Below are positions 45,418 through 55,405 of a stretch of 64,000 bases of DNA, piece after piece. The position numbers were made by a program, and so were the translations under genes. Under the pieces are notes generated by a model. It was not told the DNA's origin. It was given only the letters and a program-made list of their open reading frames with translations, and made no database searches. This DNA is from Salvator merianae. Lineage: Eukaryota > Chordata > Lepidosauria > Squamata > Teiidae. Every line of letters starts with the position of its first letter. Within the stretch, counting starts at the first letter, position 1. The DNA lies in assembly GCA_003586115.2 (NCBI GenBank), contig QVOM02000025.1, positions 86,304,688 through 86,368,687 on the forward strand, in the 5' to 3' direction.

Positions 45418-45560
45418 TGAAGAAGAAGAATAGAAGAAGCAGCCTTGCCTTGCTGAATCAGACCGAAAGCCCATCCAGTTCCAGAACTTGCTCTTATACC
45501 GGTGAACCACAGGCCTTTGGGCTTCCTCAGCCAGGACGCCAACCGCACACATCCCATTAA
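45418..45560 (-). repeat. CR1-like LINE 3' end (tail family)
   Basis: A(GAAGAA) run followed by GCAGCCTTGCCTTGCTGAATCAGACCGAAAGCCCATCCAG.. is the minus-strand start of a tail of this type. The 188-residue frame starts inside it and crosses its border. Confidence 0.55.
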
Positions 45561-46901
45561 TATTCCTTCCCTGCCCCCAAGGCTGCCTCTGACATCGGAG
45601 GAAATATATAGCTGCCTTTACTAATAGCATTTTTTACAGCTGAGATGCACACGGGAACAGTGTTTCGTGTGCCTGCACACCACAACCCCACTGACACTGA
45701 CAGCTTAGCCCCCCCCCCCCGAATCACTGTATATGTCAAGTTGGGGGTGGGTGGGAGTCAGAATACAAATGGCTTGCACTGATTTTTAGCAAATTAATGG
45801 TCAGTCTAGCATTTTGGAGCTGCCAATGGGCGTCTCCATGTTGTCTTTGTCTTTCACAAGAAAACAATGTGTTTAGTGGCCTGTGCGTCACAGGAGAAAT
45901 TGGGGTTCATATTAGGGATGTGCACAAATGAAATTCACCTTTTTCAATTTTGTATTTTTAAAAAATTATTTAAATAAATAAACAAACAAACAAACAATTT
46001 TTAAAAAATGCACAAATGAAATTCACAGTTTTATTTCACTGTCTACGATTTCGTTTCACCTAGGTGTTTGGACAACCCACCCCTTGTGGTTCCTGAGGGG
46101 AACTTTAGATGCCTGTGTGGGTGGTGACTGAAAAATACTTTCCTGATCTGTGTGTCTTGTAACCAATAGAAGAGAGAAAGGGGATAGGGATGAGAGTGAT
46201 CTACTACTGTTAAAAATATTTTGGTTTACTCTCAGCTGAAGTTAAGCATTTAGGAATCCTGTCAAAGGCAGGCAGCTGAAAATAGGGTTTGAAAGCAAAG
46301 AGATGTATCTATGTATGCCTTCTGGAAAGTTTTGCTGGCAAGCAGTCATCTGTGGAGAGAAGACAAGAAATGGTGTATGCACTTTTCACTTTTGAGCGTT
46401 GTTGATAATTTCTATTATTTGTCTTTGCATTTTCCTCCTGTTAGCCTAATCCAACTGATCTCCCAATAGCTGTTGGGGAAGCAGCTTAACACAGCATAAT
46501 GACAAAATACAAAATCACCTAAAGAGCGTTAAAATATTTAAAATATGTCAGCATCCATTTTTACATGGAAATTCCTCAGTAGCTGAGAAACAATAGCTCT
46601 GACAAGATTATTCAGTCCATATCCTCACATTTTCACAGAAAAACAAAACACATTCATGCACACAAATTACTAAATCTAGATTTCAGATTGACATTGGAAT
46701 TGCTTGTTGAATAATCCCTGTTTCGTCTATTGTTGGAACAGCAAGGAAAAATATGGAAACAATGGCAACAAATAAATGTTTAGAGCAAATCCCTGCATTT
46801 GTTCTTTCCTAATAGTAGCCCAGCAGAGCTCTGTGAACCAAGAACTGCTGTAAGCTGTTGTTTGAAGAGGCAGAAGAGCTAGGGAACAAGTTTGTCAATA
46901 T
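45561..46901. other. Unassigned stretch with one hAT-like left end
   Basis: TAGGGATGTGCACAAATGAAATTC at 45,913 is a hAT-like left terminus of the 43,361 type. No right end is visible, though the text resembles that family up to about 46,060. An AAAC/AAAT run lies at 45,972-45,997. The remainder is unassigned. Confidence 0.4.
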
Positions 46902-47775
46902 TAGGGGTGTGCACGAAAGCTTCGTGCACTTCGATTTTCATGCAAAAATGGCATTTCCGCCATCTTCGTGCGAAAATCGAAGCCCAAAGGGGCTCGCGAT
47001 TGCGAATGGCGAAGGTCCCAGCGACCTTCGAGACCTTCGCCATTTTCCGCAAGCTCCCTCTTTTTCGGCGCTCGCCTCTCTCTCACTCCCACCCCAGTCT
47101 GTCAGTGTAATGACAGACTGGGGTGGGAGTGAGAGAGAACGCTGCGCCATCAGAAACGGAGCAATCAAGGTGAAGGGAAGACCTTCGCCTTGATTTCTCC
47201 ACTTCCGATGGCCCTCACCTCTCTCTCATTCCCCCCCCCCCCAGTCTGTCATTACACTGACAGACTGGGGTGGGAGTGAGAGAGAGCGCTGCGCCATTGG
47301 AAACGGAGAAATCAAGGCGAAGGGAAGACCTTCGCCTTGATTTCTCCACTTCCGATGTCCCTCACCTCTCTCTCATTCCCCCCCCCCAGTCTGTCATTAC
47401 ACTGACAGACTGGGGCGGGAGTGAGAGAGAGTGCTGCGCTATCGGAAACGGAGAAATCAAGGTGAAGGGAAGACCTTTGCCTTGCTTTCTCTGCGTCCAA
47501 TGGCGCTCGCCTCTCTCTCTTCCCCCCCCCAGTCTGTCATTACACTGACAGACTGGGGGGGGGATGAGAGAGAGGCGAGTGCCATTGGAAGCAGAGAAAT
47601 CAAGGCGAAGGTCTTCCCTTCGCCTTGATTTCTCTGCTTCCGTTTGCGGTGAAAATGTTTACCGCGAAAACGAAGGGCTTCATTTTTGTGCGTATTTTTT
47701 CGCACGAAAACGAAGCCTCGGAGCTTCGCATTCCTGCGAAGCGAAAAGGGAAAAGTGCCTTCGTGCACATCCCTA
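46902..47775. mobile_element. hAT-type non-autonomous DNA transposon, 874 bp, with amplified palindromes
   Basis: The termini TAGGGGTGTGCACGAA and TTCGTGCACATCCCTA are inverted. The flanks GTCAATAT (46,894-46,901) and GTCAATGT (47,776-47,783) agree at seven of eight bases, a hAT-type target duplication. The interior holds four tandem units, about 143-147 bp apart (AGTCTGTCA at 47,096, 47,243, 47,388 and 47,531). Each is a palindrome with CCCCAGTCTGTCA / TGACAGACTGGGG arms, joined by further inverted repeats AATCAAGGCGAAG/CTTCGCCTTGATT. It is related to 210-766, where the palindrome is single. All frames inside are artefacts. Confidence 0.9.
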
Positions 47776-47840
47776 GTCAATGTTCACTGAATTATGGAGA
47801 AAGCAAGGAAGTTCCCCGCCCCCACTCCAAATCTACTTCT

Positions 47841-48049
47841 AGGGCCCAGTCATACCTAAGTTTCAGTCTAACTTTGATCCACTTTCAGACTGAGAGAACA
47901 CATCAGCAAAGTAAAAAAATGTTTTCTTTCAGCCTTATCTAGCTCAAAAAAATCCACCTTTGGGGTAGATAATGTGGAAAGAAAATGATGTGTTCTTTCA
48001 GTTCAAAAGTGGACTGAAGCTGGATTAAAACTTTGGTGTGTCTGGGCCC
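47841..48049. mobile_element. 209-bp palindromic hAT-type MITE
   Basis: The element is flanked by the perfect 8-bp direct repeat CTACTTCT (47,833-47,840 and 48,050-48,057). The ends are (A)GGGCCCAGTCATACC and the inverted GGTGTGTCTGGGCCC. The inner arms CCACTTTCAGACTGAGAGAA and TTCTTTCAGTTCAAAAGTGG are also inverted, so almost the whole element folds back. Confidence 0.9.
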
Positions 48050-48057
48050 CTACTTCT

Positions 48058-48390
48058 TAAAAATTCTCTTGCCTAAGAATATTTTCCTCTGGGAGAGTCT
48101 TTGGGAAATTCAATATGAGCAGGTATACATAAATGCTGATAAGCACACTAGTTCTTGCACAAGACAAATGTTTGTATTTGCATACACATACACACACACC
48201 ATTCTCCTTTGTATAAAATTGTTTTACATGATTGGCAAAATGTGCCTTTTCTTGTATAAAAGTGAGTGACATGCCTTTGCTTTAACTCAGTTTGTAAAAT
48301 GTGACTTCACTTGTTTAATGCAAACCCAGAAACTTTTGGTAATGTGATTTAGCCTCTGAAATGTCATTGACATAACGTTAGTAGCCTCAG
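48058..48390. other. Unassigned AT-rich stretch
   Basis: A short CA run lies at 48,183-48,200. Nothing else is recognised. Confidence 0.3.
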
Positions 48391-48544
48391 TAGAGACAGC
48401 AGCGTATGGCCTTCATGTTCCCATCCCATCTCTGATTCACCTTTTCTCGCCTAGAATGTTCATGAGAGGGGGAGGGGCCGACTGACGTGTGAATGATCCC
48501 AACCTGGATTTGCCTCTAAGCCATTTTTAAGCCACCTCAGAGAT
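48391..48544. mobile_element. Short repeat, CTTAGAGGTG family (family P3), inverted copy
   Basis: CCCATCCCATCTCTGATTCACCTTTT and ATGTTCATGAGAGGGGGAGGGGCCGACTGA, with CCTCTAAGCCATTTTTAAGCC, are the reverse complement of the 8,361-8,510 repeat. Confidence 0.65.
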
Positions 48545-48744
48545 TTTTTTTTTCTGTAAGTGATCACAGCCTTGGTCTCCCATCCACTGTGCCAGAGACG
48601 CACTAGAAGATGGGTTATCCCTTCTGTGGAGCTCTAGACTTACACTGGCAATCTGGACCACCAGAGCACTTTAATTCCCAGTTTTCCATAGGTGGCTATT
48701 ACTTACCTGACATGGTTTTGCAGTTTGTATGAGCCATAACTATG

Positions 48745-48777
48745 TATCTATATCTATATCTATATCTATATCTATAT
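48745..48777 (+). repeat. Microsatellite (TATATC)n
   Basis: Five to six TATATC/ATCTAT hexamers directly follow the tail side of the minus-strand SINE at 48,778-48,967. Confidence 0.95.
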
Positions 48778-48967
48778 TGTTATTGCTGTTGCTGTATACC
48801 ATCAAACTGTGGCTGAACCCTGGTTGACTGAACCTTCATGGGCACCTCTATGCTGTTTTCTTGGCAAAGATACAGAAGTGGCCTACTTCCAGGGAGAGGC
48901 TGGGATCGAACCAACAACTCTTTGCTTTCCAGGCAGTTTGTTCAACCACTGAGGTACAGTCACTTTT
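48778..48967 (-). mobile_element. tRNA-derived SINE
   Basis: On the minus strand: TGACTGTACCTCAGTGGTTGAAC (A-box region), then TTGGTTCGATCCCAGCC, an almost perfect B-box. The body includes GAAGTAGGCCACTTCTGTATC.., and the tail is TTTGATGGTATACAGCAACAGC. The well-kept promoter boxes suggest a young copy. Confidence 0.85.
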
Positions 48968-48972
48968 TAACT

Positions 48973-49230
48973 GTCTCCCTCTATCTCTCCCTCTCCCTCT
49001 GTTTCTCCCTCTCCATCATCTCTATCTCTATCTCTTATCTCTATCTTTTATCTCCTACCTCTATCTACTATCTCTCCTATCTCTATCTCTATCATCTCTA
49101 TCTCTTATCTCTTATCTCTTATCTTTTATCTCTTCTCTCTTCTCTCTCTCTCTCTCTCTCTCTGTGTGTATCATCTATCTCGTCTCCTTTACTTCTATCA
49201 TTTCTATCTCTCTCTCTACCTATCTATACA
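48973..49230 (+). repeat. Degenerate (TATCTC)n/(CT)n microsatellite
   Basis: A 250-bp pyrimidine-rich mix of CTATCT, CTTATCT and CT units with one GTGTGTAT interruption. The 177- and 151-residue Ser-Leu-rich frames are its translations. Confidence 0.95.
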
Positions 49231-50124
49231 TGTGCATCTGTGTATATTCCAAAGAGTGCATCTATGTTTCCAAATGGGGACATTCAAGAAATGCAGTCGT
49301 CTGTCTTTGTGCGTAAGTATAGAAAAGGGGGGCGGGGAGCCAAACTAACGAAAAGATTAGAAGCAAGATGAATTCATAAACAAAAAAACCTTCTCTCTTT
49401 GTGAGACTTCCATCCAAGTATGCACCTGCCTGCCTCAAATACGCCCCTTTCCCTTTTGATTCTGTTTAAGAAACCACTCGCTTCTCCAGTGGTAAACCCT
49501 TGATGCAACCAGTGTCGCTAGGAAGGAAATAACATGATTTGTCATGCTGCTGGAGGAGCCGCTTTTTCAAACGCAAGCCATAATACCTAAAGGAGATTTG
49601 TCGATCTTTCTTTCTCATCGTAGAGCCTCTGATCTGAGCGAAACATACAGGGCACCGAGCAGGAAATGGAAGAGCCGGCTGGGCTTTCATAAGGAAACCA
49701 ATTTGAGCTTTCTTGTGCTTCCATGCACTCTGTGCCTCTTCAGACTGCACTGAACTCTTTGTCAGTCCTTGATTCCTTCCTGCTAGATGTAAAGGAGGTG
49801 ATCTTGGGATTCAAATTAAGCCAGTGCTTATAGTTTTTGCCTGTTTTCCGCTTGTCTACATGCAGATGTTTCTAAGGACTGGTACTTAAGTGCAGGCTTT
49901 TGTAGAGACGTTGCTTTTGACTCTCAAGCTTCCAGTCCGCAGCCTTTTCATTAGCTACAACCAGGATTTTGAGGGTGGGGGCAAAGATAAAGTCAGTTAC
50001 ATCTTGGCAGAATTACACATCTGCAGGTGTCTCAGGTTTAGACAAAAAAAGGATATGGAAGCCGGAGCTGTGGGGTAAGGAGCAAGAGGATGGCCTCTTC
50101 CCACCGAATGCAGAAGAGAGAAAA
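49231..50124. other. Unassigned non-coding stretch
   Basis: No feature is recognised. The frames at 49,466-49,753 on both strands overlap. Confidence 0.35.
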
Positions 50125-50332
50125 GGTGGTGGCTGCTGGCTTTAAGGGCAGGTGTTCATAACCCACGGAAAGCATGCAATTGCTGTTTGCAGGGCCTCCG
50201 GGCCTCCATACTATCGCAGCAGGTCACAACCTGTTGCGACAGTACGGAGGCACGGAGGCCCCACAAACAGCAATTGCACGCTTTCTGTGGGTTATGAACA
50301 CCTGTCCTTGAAGCCAGCAGCTGCCGCTGCCC
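50125..50332. mobile_element. 208-bp palindromic element, family P2, best-preserved copy
   Basis: The outer arms are GGTGGTGGCTGCTGGCTTTAAG and its inverted partner ending CTTGAAGCCAGCAGCTGCCGCTGCC. The inner arms (AACCCACGGAAAGCATGC, GGGCCTCCGGGCCTCC) pair with GGAGGCACGGAGGCCC and GCACGCTTTCTGTGGGTT. The loop is only about CAGGTCACAACCTG, itself a palindrome. Almost the entire element folds into one hairpin. Confidence 0.85.
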
Positions 50333-50792
50333 ATGAGAAATACTATCTTTGCCCCTGCCCCCACTCTCACTATTGCGGCTGGAAAGGCACACCCACCCAC
50401 ACATATTTGAAGGTGCGGAATTGCTCATCTCTCGTGGTCTTTGGATTAAACAACAAAATAGAAATGAGCGTTGGAGATGTGGAGCAAGGAGGGGGGAAAA
50501 GGCACCTTCTGTATACATAAAAGAGAGAAAAGGATGAGGGAAACCCACAACAACAAATGCTACCTTTGCCCTTAGAATGCCCTCAGTATCTTGGCTAGAA
50601 ATTCAGCTCTTCCCAATGCATTTGAAGGTGTAGAATTGCACATCGCTGGAGATTTTAAGTTTAAATGAAAAGGGAAAGAGAGGGAGGAAGAGAATGTGCA
50701 GTTCTGCACCTTCAAATGTGCTGGGGGGGGGAGCTACATGTGCAGCCATCCGACGGAGGTGATGAATGGATGCTTATGTGCTGCCTTCAGGG
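50333..50792. other. Unassigned non-coding stretch
   Basis: The motif TTTGAAGGTG(C/T)(G/A)GAATTGC(A/T)CAT occurs at about 50,407 and 50,620, with an inverted GCACCTTCAAATG at 50,707. This hints at a small diverged repeat. Confidence 0.35.
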
Positions 50793-50975
50793 TGGAGAGA
50801 CAAGCAAGATGCCTCTAAAGGCCTTTTGCAGGGAGTCCAGAGCAGGTGAAGATTTTGCCTTCATCTTTGGCTTGAGAATGCCCTGAATCAATTGGTGTAC
50901 CACTGTGTGAGACAAGTTGCTGGACTAGATGGGCTGTGACCTAATCCAGCAGGGCTTCTTATATGCTTTTATGTA
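50793..50975 (+). repeat. CR1-like LINE 3' end (tail family)
   Basis: GAGACAAGCAAGATGCCTCTAAAGGCC.., GGTGAAGATTTTGCCTTC, TTGCTGGACTAGATGGGC and AATCCAGCAGGGCTTCTTATATG appear in order. Confidence 0.82.
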
Positions 50976-50984
50976 GGTACCACC

Positions 50985-51178
50985 TCTAGATTTGAGGGAC
51001 AGGCAGGATGCCGCTAAAGGCCATTTGCAGGGAGTTGAGAGCAGGTGAAGGTTTTGCCTTTGTCTTCTCCTTGAGAATGCCCAGAAGCAATAGGTGGACC
51101 ACTGTGTGAGACAGGATCCTGAATTAGATGGGCTGTGGTCTAATCCAGCAGGGCTCCTCTTATGTTCAGATAAGTGCA
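50985..51178 (+). repeat. CR1-like LINE 3' end (tail family)
   Basis: A second tandem copy: GGGACAGGCAGGATGCCGCTAAAGG.., CCAGAAGCAATAGGTGG, TTAGATGGGCTGTGG and CAGGGCTCCTCTTATGTTC. Confidence 0.85.
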
Positions 51179-51644
51179 CAGGAGTTACTGTGTTTTACAG
51201 ACAGTGTCTTTGGGAAGTGGGAGGAAATGAAGCTGGGATGGAGCAGCTGAGGATCCTCACCCCCACAAGAGACATGCTTATGCATCCCATTTGAGTTATG
51301 AATGTATGTGCAGTTGCACAGATTGAGAAAGAGAGCAAGAGGGGGATGCAAAAAAAGAGGGACTCCAGTGCTCTCAGCTCTGGGAAAAGCATCTTCAGAG
51401 GGTGGGGACGGGAAAGACTGGCCATTCCATCCACTGAAAATCTGAACAATGAGTGACAGAAGTGTATCCAATCACAGGTGGCAGGGAGAGGTGAAGGACA
51501 GGAGAACCACGCAGGAAAAGGTATTCTGTCACTTGACTGAGGATGTGGAGACTGACAGGTATGGACAAAAAGAAAACAAACTGAGTGAGCACTATGGGTC
51601 TTCCCACTCTTACCTTTGGCTCAGGTCAGTAAGGGGTTCAGAGG
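51179..51644. other. Unassigned non-coding stretch
   Basis: GCAGGGAGAGGTGAAGGAC, GGAGACTGA.AGG and AAAC.AACTGAGTGAGCAC are shared with about 41,990-42,100 (GGGGAGACTGAAAAGCATG, GACGAACTGAGTGAGCACCAT). This suggests a low-copy repeat whose ends I cannot place. Confidence 0.4.
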
Positions 51645-52403
51645 CCTCTTTTCTGCATGCTGGTGCAGTTTATAGAGAGGTCACACCTCCTGCTAGAACA
51701 CTGCACCTACATTGGATGTAGCATAGCAGGTAACCTCCTAAAAAAGAATACTGGTGGTGTAGCATGCGCTAAACTGGCACTGGAGGCTTCTCTGAGGCTT
51801 CGAACTGAAACCTGGAGGCTGGCTCTGAAGATCACACAGTCTTTGAAGCCAGTGCAGGATTGTCCCAGAATAACCTTCCAAATGCAGGAGGTTTCTTCTG
51901 GAACAGTAGGAGTGATCCGAGGCCTGTTTACACTTTCCACAGTAGGACAGGATGAGTATTCTGTTCTATGGTGGAACAGACCTCTCATTGAAGACACTGC
52001 AAGGCCATAGAACAGACCAGCAGCAGGATACCAGCATTTGCAGCACGAATGCTGGCACCCTGCTGCTGTCCTGCACCATGACAGCAGCTGGGAACCTTTC
52101 GGCTGCTGCCATGGTGACTGGCAATGCCGTGTGATAGCACAGGTGCAGGCACAGGTACAGGCAGTTCAGCTGCTCCTGGTACAGCTCTGGAGCATGATTT
52201 TTGCTCTACAGCAGGTAGTGATTCGGAGCAGCTGTAGACTGCTCCTGATTGCCAAGACCTCAGCATGATGCAGACGCATTTGACTAGTGAGCATCCCTGA
52301 CATTCACTAGTTTCAGGTGAGAAAAGCCCCCCAATGGCTGGAACCGCTCCAGCCTCACTTGGTCCTGCTGGAATGGGCCAGTAAGATAAGTGTAGAAACG
52401 GTC
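51645..52403. mobile_element. GGGCC-type element, long type, with a second nested inside
   Basis: The left part (TTTCTGCATGCTGGTGCAGTTTA.., CACTGCACCTACATTGGATG) resembles 17,340 and 14,730. The right end AAGATAAGTGTAGAAACGGTC is a variant inverted terminus. A second element with its own termini lies inside at 51,921-52,331. Confidence 0.5.
51921..52331. mobile_element. GGGCC-terminus element, nested, about 411 bp
   Basis: The left end is GGCCTGTTTACACTTTCC and the right end is CAGGTGAGAAAAGCCCC. The interior matches 20,899 (TAGGACAGGATGA.TATTCTGTTCTATGGTGGAACAGACC), with CATGACAGCAGCTGGG, GCTGCCATGGTGACTGG and CTAGTGAGCATCCCTGACATTCACTAG. Confidence 0.65.
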
Positions 52404-52993
52404 TATGTTTTGTGGAAGTGGTTAAGGCAATATTGAACTGAAAACCCATTGTGCAGTAAGACAGACTATGCAAATGTGGTGTGACCAGACCCTAACTGTC
52501 CTTTTGAAATGATTGCTGCATTGAACTGCTTGCCAAAATGCCAAGAAGATCTTTCCTCTGATCAGTCACAGCCAGGCCCTGTTAATGTAAAAGTGTGCAC
52601 AGGTTTTAAAAACATTTTTCCCCTCTGTATTCAGTCATTTTACACGTATATAAAAGCGAGTTTGCCATTATTGACACCCATTGCTCCAACGTGCCAAGAG
52701 CCTTTTGTAGCTCTTCACAGTCTCTTTTTATTTTTGCCACTCTGCACAGTTCAGTTTTCAGCAAAATTGCCCGTTTGACTGCTCCCTATTGGCTCTGGAT
52801 CATTTCTGTATATTGTATGTCAAAAAGCAATGGTTTCAGTACAGAACCTTGGGAGATCCTGCTTGCTGCATCTTTCTACTGCGATAAATATCCACTTACA
52901 TCTCCCTCTCGTTTCTCTTCCTTAACCATTTCTTATCTGTTAACAGGACTTGGCACTTTATTCTGTGACTGCTAAAGTTCCTGAGGAGTTTTG
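52404..52993. other. Unassigned, possible LINE remnant
   Basis: No recognisable protein motif; some words around 52,820-52,960 (CAGTACAGAACCTTGGGAGATCC) resemble the CR1-like LINE reverse-transcriptase region near 29,760 in inverted orientation. This would be a diverged fragment. Confidence 0.35.
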
Positions 52994-53369
52994 GGGTCAT
53001 TTTTGCACTGACCAGTCTAGAATGGTATAGCATTATAACAATGGTATACTAGTCCCATACTAGGCCACCAGCACTCGCAGTATGAGTGGCCCATCCAAGA
53101 CAGGCCTGATCACCATGACAGGGGCTGCAGCAACAACTGGTCGTTGCCATGGTGACTGGGATATGGGGCGCGATTGCTCAGCCACAGCCATGCTGCCCTG
53201 CCCACTCACAGCCTTCTCACCTGCTCCCAGTCAAGACAATGTTTTAGCTGTCCACAGCTAGTAGCATCTGGGAACATCTGTAGATGCTCCCAGATGCTGC
53301 AGTGGAGTATGTACACACTTACCTAGTGAGTGTGCACACTTACCTAGTGAGGTAAGTGCAGACAGGTCC
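52994..53369. mobile_element. GGGCC-terminus element, 376 bp
   Basis: The left end is GGGGTCATTTTTGCACTGACC and the right end is GGTAAGTGCAGACAGGTCC. Inside are AGAATGGTATAG..ATGGTATACTAG, CGTTGCCATGGTGACTGGG and a tandem duplication of ACACTTACCTAGTGAG at 53,312-53,352. Confidence 0.7.
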
Positions 53370-53418
53370 TTGGATGAAGGACTTTACCAAAAGCTTTCCG
53401 AAAGTACAGGCAGATGAT

Positions 53419-53598
53419 GGCCCTTTCTGCACTTGGCCTTATTGTGGTTTATATCCCGGAATAGGGACCTGCCATCCACATGCTAGTGCAAACTATAAAA
53501 GGTCTTGCCCAGGGCCTACCATAGTCTGCACTAGCATGTGGATGGCAGGTCCCTATTCCGGGATATAAACCACAATAAGGCCAAGTGCAGAAAGGGCC
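53419..53598. mobile_element. 180-bp full-length palindrome, family P1, copy D (nearly perfect arms)
   Basis: From GGCCCTTTCTGCACTTGG to CCAAGTGCAGAAAGGGCC. The two arms agree with each other over about 78 positions with only one visible difference (GCAAACT versus the complement of AGTCTGC). Copies B and C have several arm mismatches. The flanks GAT and AAA do not match. No protein is encoded. Confidence 0.93.
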
Positions 53599-54361
53599 AA
53601 AGTCTAGGAGATCATCCTTGCTCACTTATCTATTGACTCACTGAAGAAGAAAAAAAGACTTTCCCTAGCTGAAGTTATATTGTCTATCCTTGAGCAAGAT
53701 CTGTGCTCTATATGTTTGGTAATTTTATCTGCTACAATGCTTTCCAGTAGTTCCCCTGAAAGTGAAGCTGATATGTCTATAATTTCCTGAATCTCCCCTG
53801 GAGCCACTGCAGAGGGCAAGATCCAGTCCTCTGCTATGGCAGCTGAGGTTAATAAGGTGCAGGGTTTTTTTGTTAAGAGGCCCACAAGCCTTATCTCCGG
53901 GTTCCTTAATAACTACATTAAAAAGACCTCTAGACACATGGACCTTTTTTTTTTCACGTTCAGATTCAGAACTAGACCTATCTAAGCCTTTCCTCTGGGC
54001 TTAAAGCTAAAAACTATTCAGTCATTTTAGGCTTCATTTAATAAGACTTCTTGATTTGTCGTTCCAGCTAGTGCAGAAAACCACTTTGGCTGTGAGAATT
54101 ATAATTCCTCAGATGTTTCCCAAAGCATAAACCTCTAGATTTGCAAGTTATTTTTGATGGTTAGGCACATTTCAGTGACAAGCTCAGAATGTGCAGGTCT
54201 CCCCCAGAAATTTTGTTCGCCCTATAAACTCACCCTTGCTCTGTTTATAGTTATTTGGATAACCCACCTGAGCAGAAATGTTCACGTGATGAGTCAGAAT
54301 TTAGCTTTAGGTTAAATGTAGCACTGAAGGGTCAGTGTAAACTGCAATAGCCCTAAACTAA
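53599..54361. other. Unassigned; LINE remnant likely at the left
   Basis: 53,370-53,420 and 53,600-53,760 read like a diverged minus-strand LINE reverse-transcriptase region (GGATGAAGGACTTTACCAAAAGCTTTCCGAAAGTACAG.., compare 29,915-29,945). P1 copy D appears inserted in it. Nothing else is recognised. Confidence 0.45.
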
Positions 54362-54797
54362 GGTCCTTTCTGCACTTACCTACCCATGATCCAAACCAGT
54401 GGGTCTCGACCAGCAAGTCCCTCTGCTTTGGACAGTGTCCAGACCAGTTCCTGAACTGGTCTTGAAGCCTGCACAGATTTTGGCACCAATCTCTGAAGGC
54501 CCTGAAGAGGTAGGAATGAAAGTTCAATGCATTGTCAGAATGGGTCCTCTAGTAGTCCAGAAGGTGGGGGCGTACCTTCTGCATTTCTCCATGATCCAAA
54601 CTAGCCCAGGCTGGTACGCCAGTAATCCTTGAAGTTGGGGACTACCAGTAATCTAGATCAGGGGCCTCCTGATCTGGATTATGCTCCATCTAATGCAGAT
54701 GGAGCCTCTCTCATTCACACTAATGTGTGGTCAGAAAAAGCTCTGAAGAGGACCACGAAAGATCCTAATACATAATACAGGTAAGTGCAGAAAGACC
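54362..54797. mobile_element. 436-bp GGGCC-type element, both ends present
   Basis: GGTCCTTTCTGCACTTACC and GGTAAGTGCAGAAAGACC are inverted over 17-18 bp with one mismatch. The interior has the long-type words GATCCAAACCAG, CTAATGCAGATGGAGC and TAATCTAGATCAGG..CCTGATCTGGATTA. Confidence 0.82.
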
Positions 54798-55300
54798 ATA
54801 ACATTCTTGCTGGTCAGAATACAGTGACTTTATATTTGCACCCCTCATGCTTCTTCTGTTCCATGGCTTGAAGATGCCATCTAGTCCTGTTTCATCTGAG
54901 GAAGCTATCAGTTGACCTCCATAAACCAATTCATCCCTGCCACACCCTACAGATCCATAATTTCAGGGGCTCTTTAGTTTCAACAATTTTCTCCACGGGT
55001 ACTACATTTTCTTTGATTTCTATTCTGGTACTTGACACCTATCAGAAATGCATCTGAGCCTCAACCTTCTAAGTTGTGATTTCTGCCTTGGAACCCAACT
55101 CCTTCTGGCTTGAGATCATGGACCCAGATCGAATTATGGGATAACAGCTACTTTCTTGAGCTCTTGGGCCCAGTTGTTTGAATCTTGGCCCCTTCCAGAA
55201 TGTGATTACTTGTAAATAATGTCATAGGAAGCAGGATGATTGGGACCTGAAAGGAAAGGACAGGCTGGAAATTACTTTGAGAAACAGGGACTGGCCACTA
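54798..55300. other. Unassigned non-coding stretch
   Basis: Nothing is recognised. Confidence 0.3.
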
Positions 55301-55391
55301 GGGCCTTTTCATACTTTACACTAGTGTGAAAACTGTTCACCATGGAATGTACGGATTTCACTATACCACTTTGGAAAGTGTGAAAAGGCCC
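55301..55391. mobile_element. 91-bp minimal GGGCC-terminus MITE
   Basis: GGGCCTTTTCATACTTTAC and GGAAAGTGTGAAAAGGCCC are inverted over 17 bp with one mismatch. With only about 55 bp between the ends, this is the smallest member and shows that the terminus alone defines it. Confidence 0.8.
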
Positions 55392-55405
55392 AAAGAGTGC
55401 ATTTT

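Noticed and set aside
45064..45630. 188-residue minus-strand open frame
   Set aside because: It starts inside a LINE tail repeat and continues into Ser/Pro/Ala-rich text. No family is recognisable, and plus-strand frames overlap it.
46858..47942. Cluster of 60-110-residue frames on both strands
   Set aside because: They read through a palindromic array inside a hAT-type element, so both strands give similar accidental peptides.
48778..48967. Functional tRNA gene
   Set aside because: The A- and B-box-like words are there, but no cloverleaf with acceptor stem is evident, and the long body and tail are those of a SINE.
48838..49371. 177- and 151-residue Ser/Leu/Tyr-rich open frames
   Set aside because: These are translations of the degenerate TATCTC microsatellite plus the SINE.
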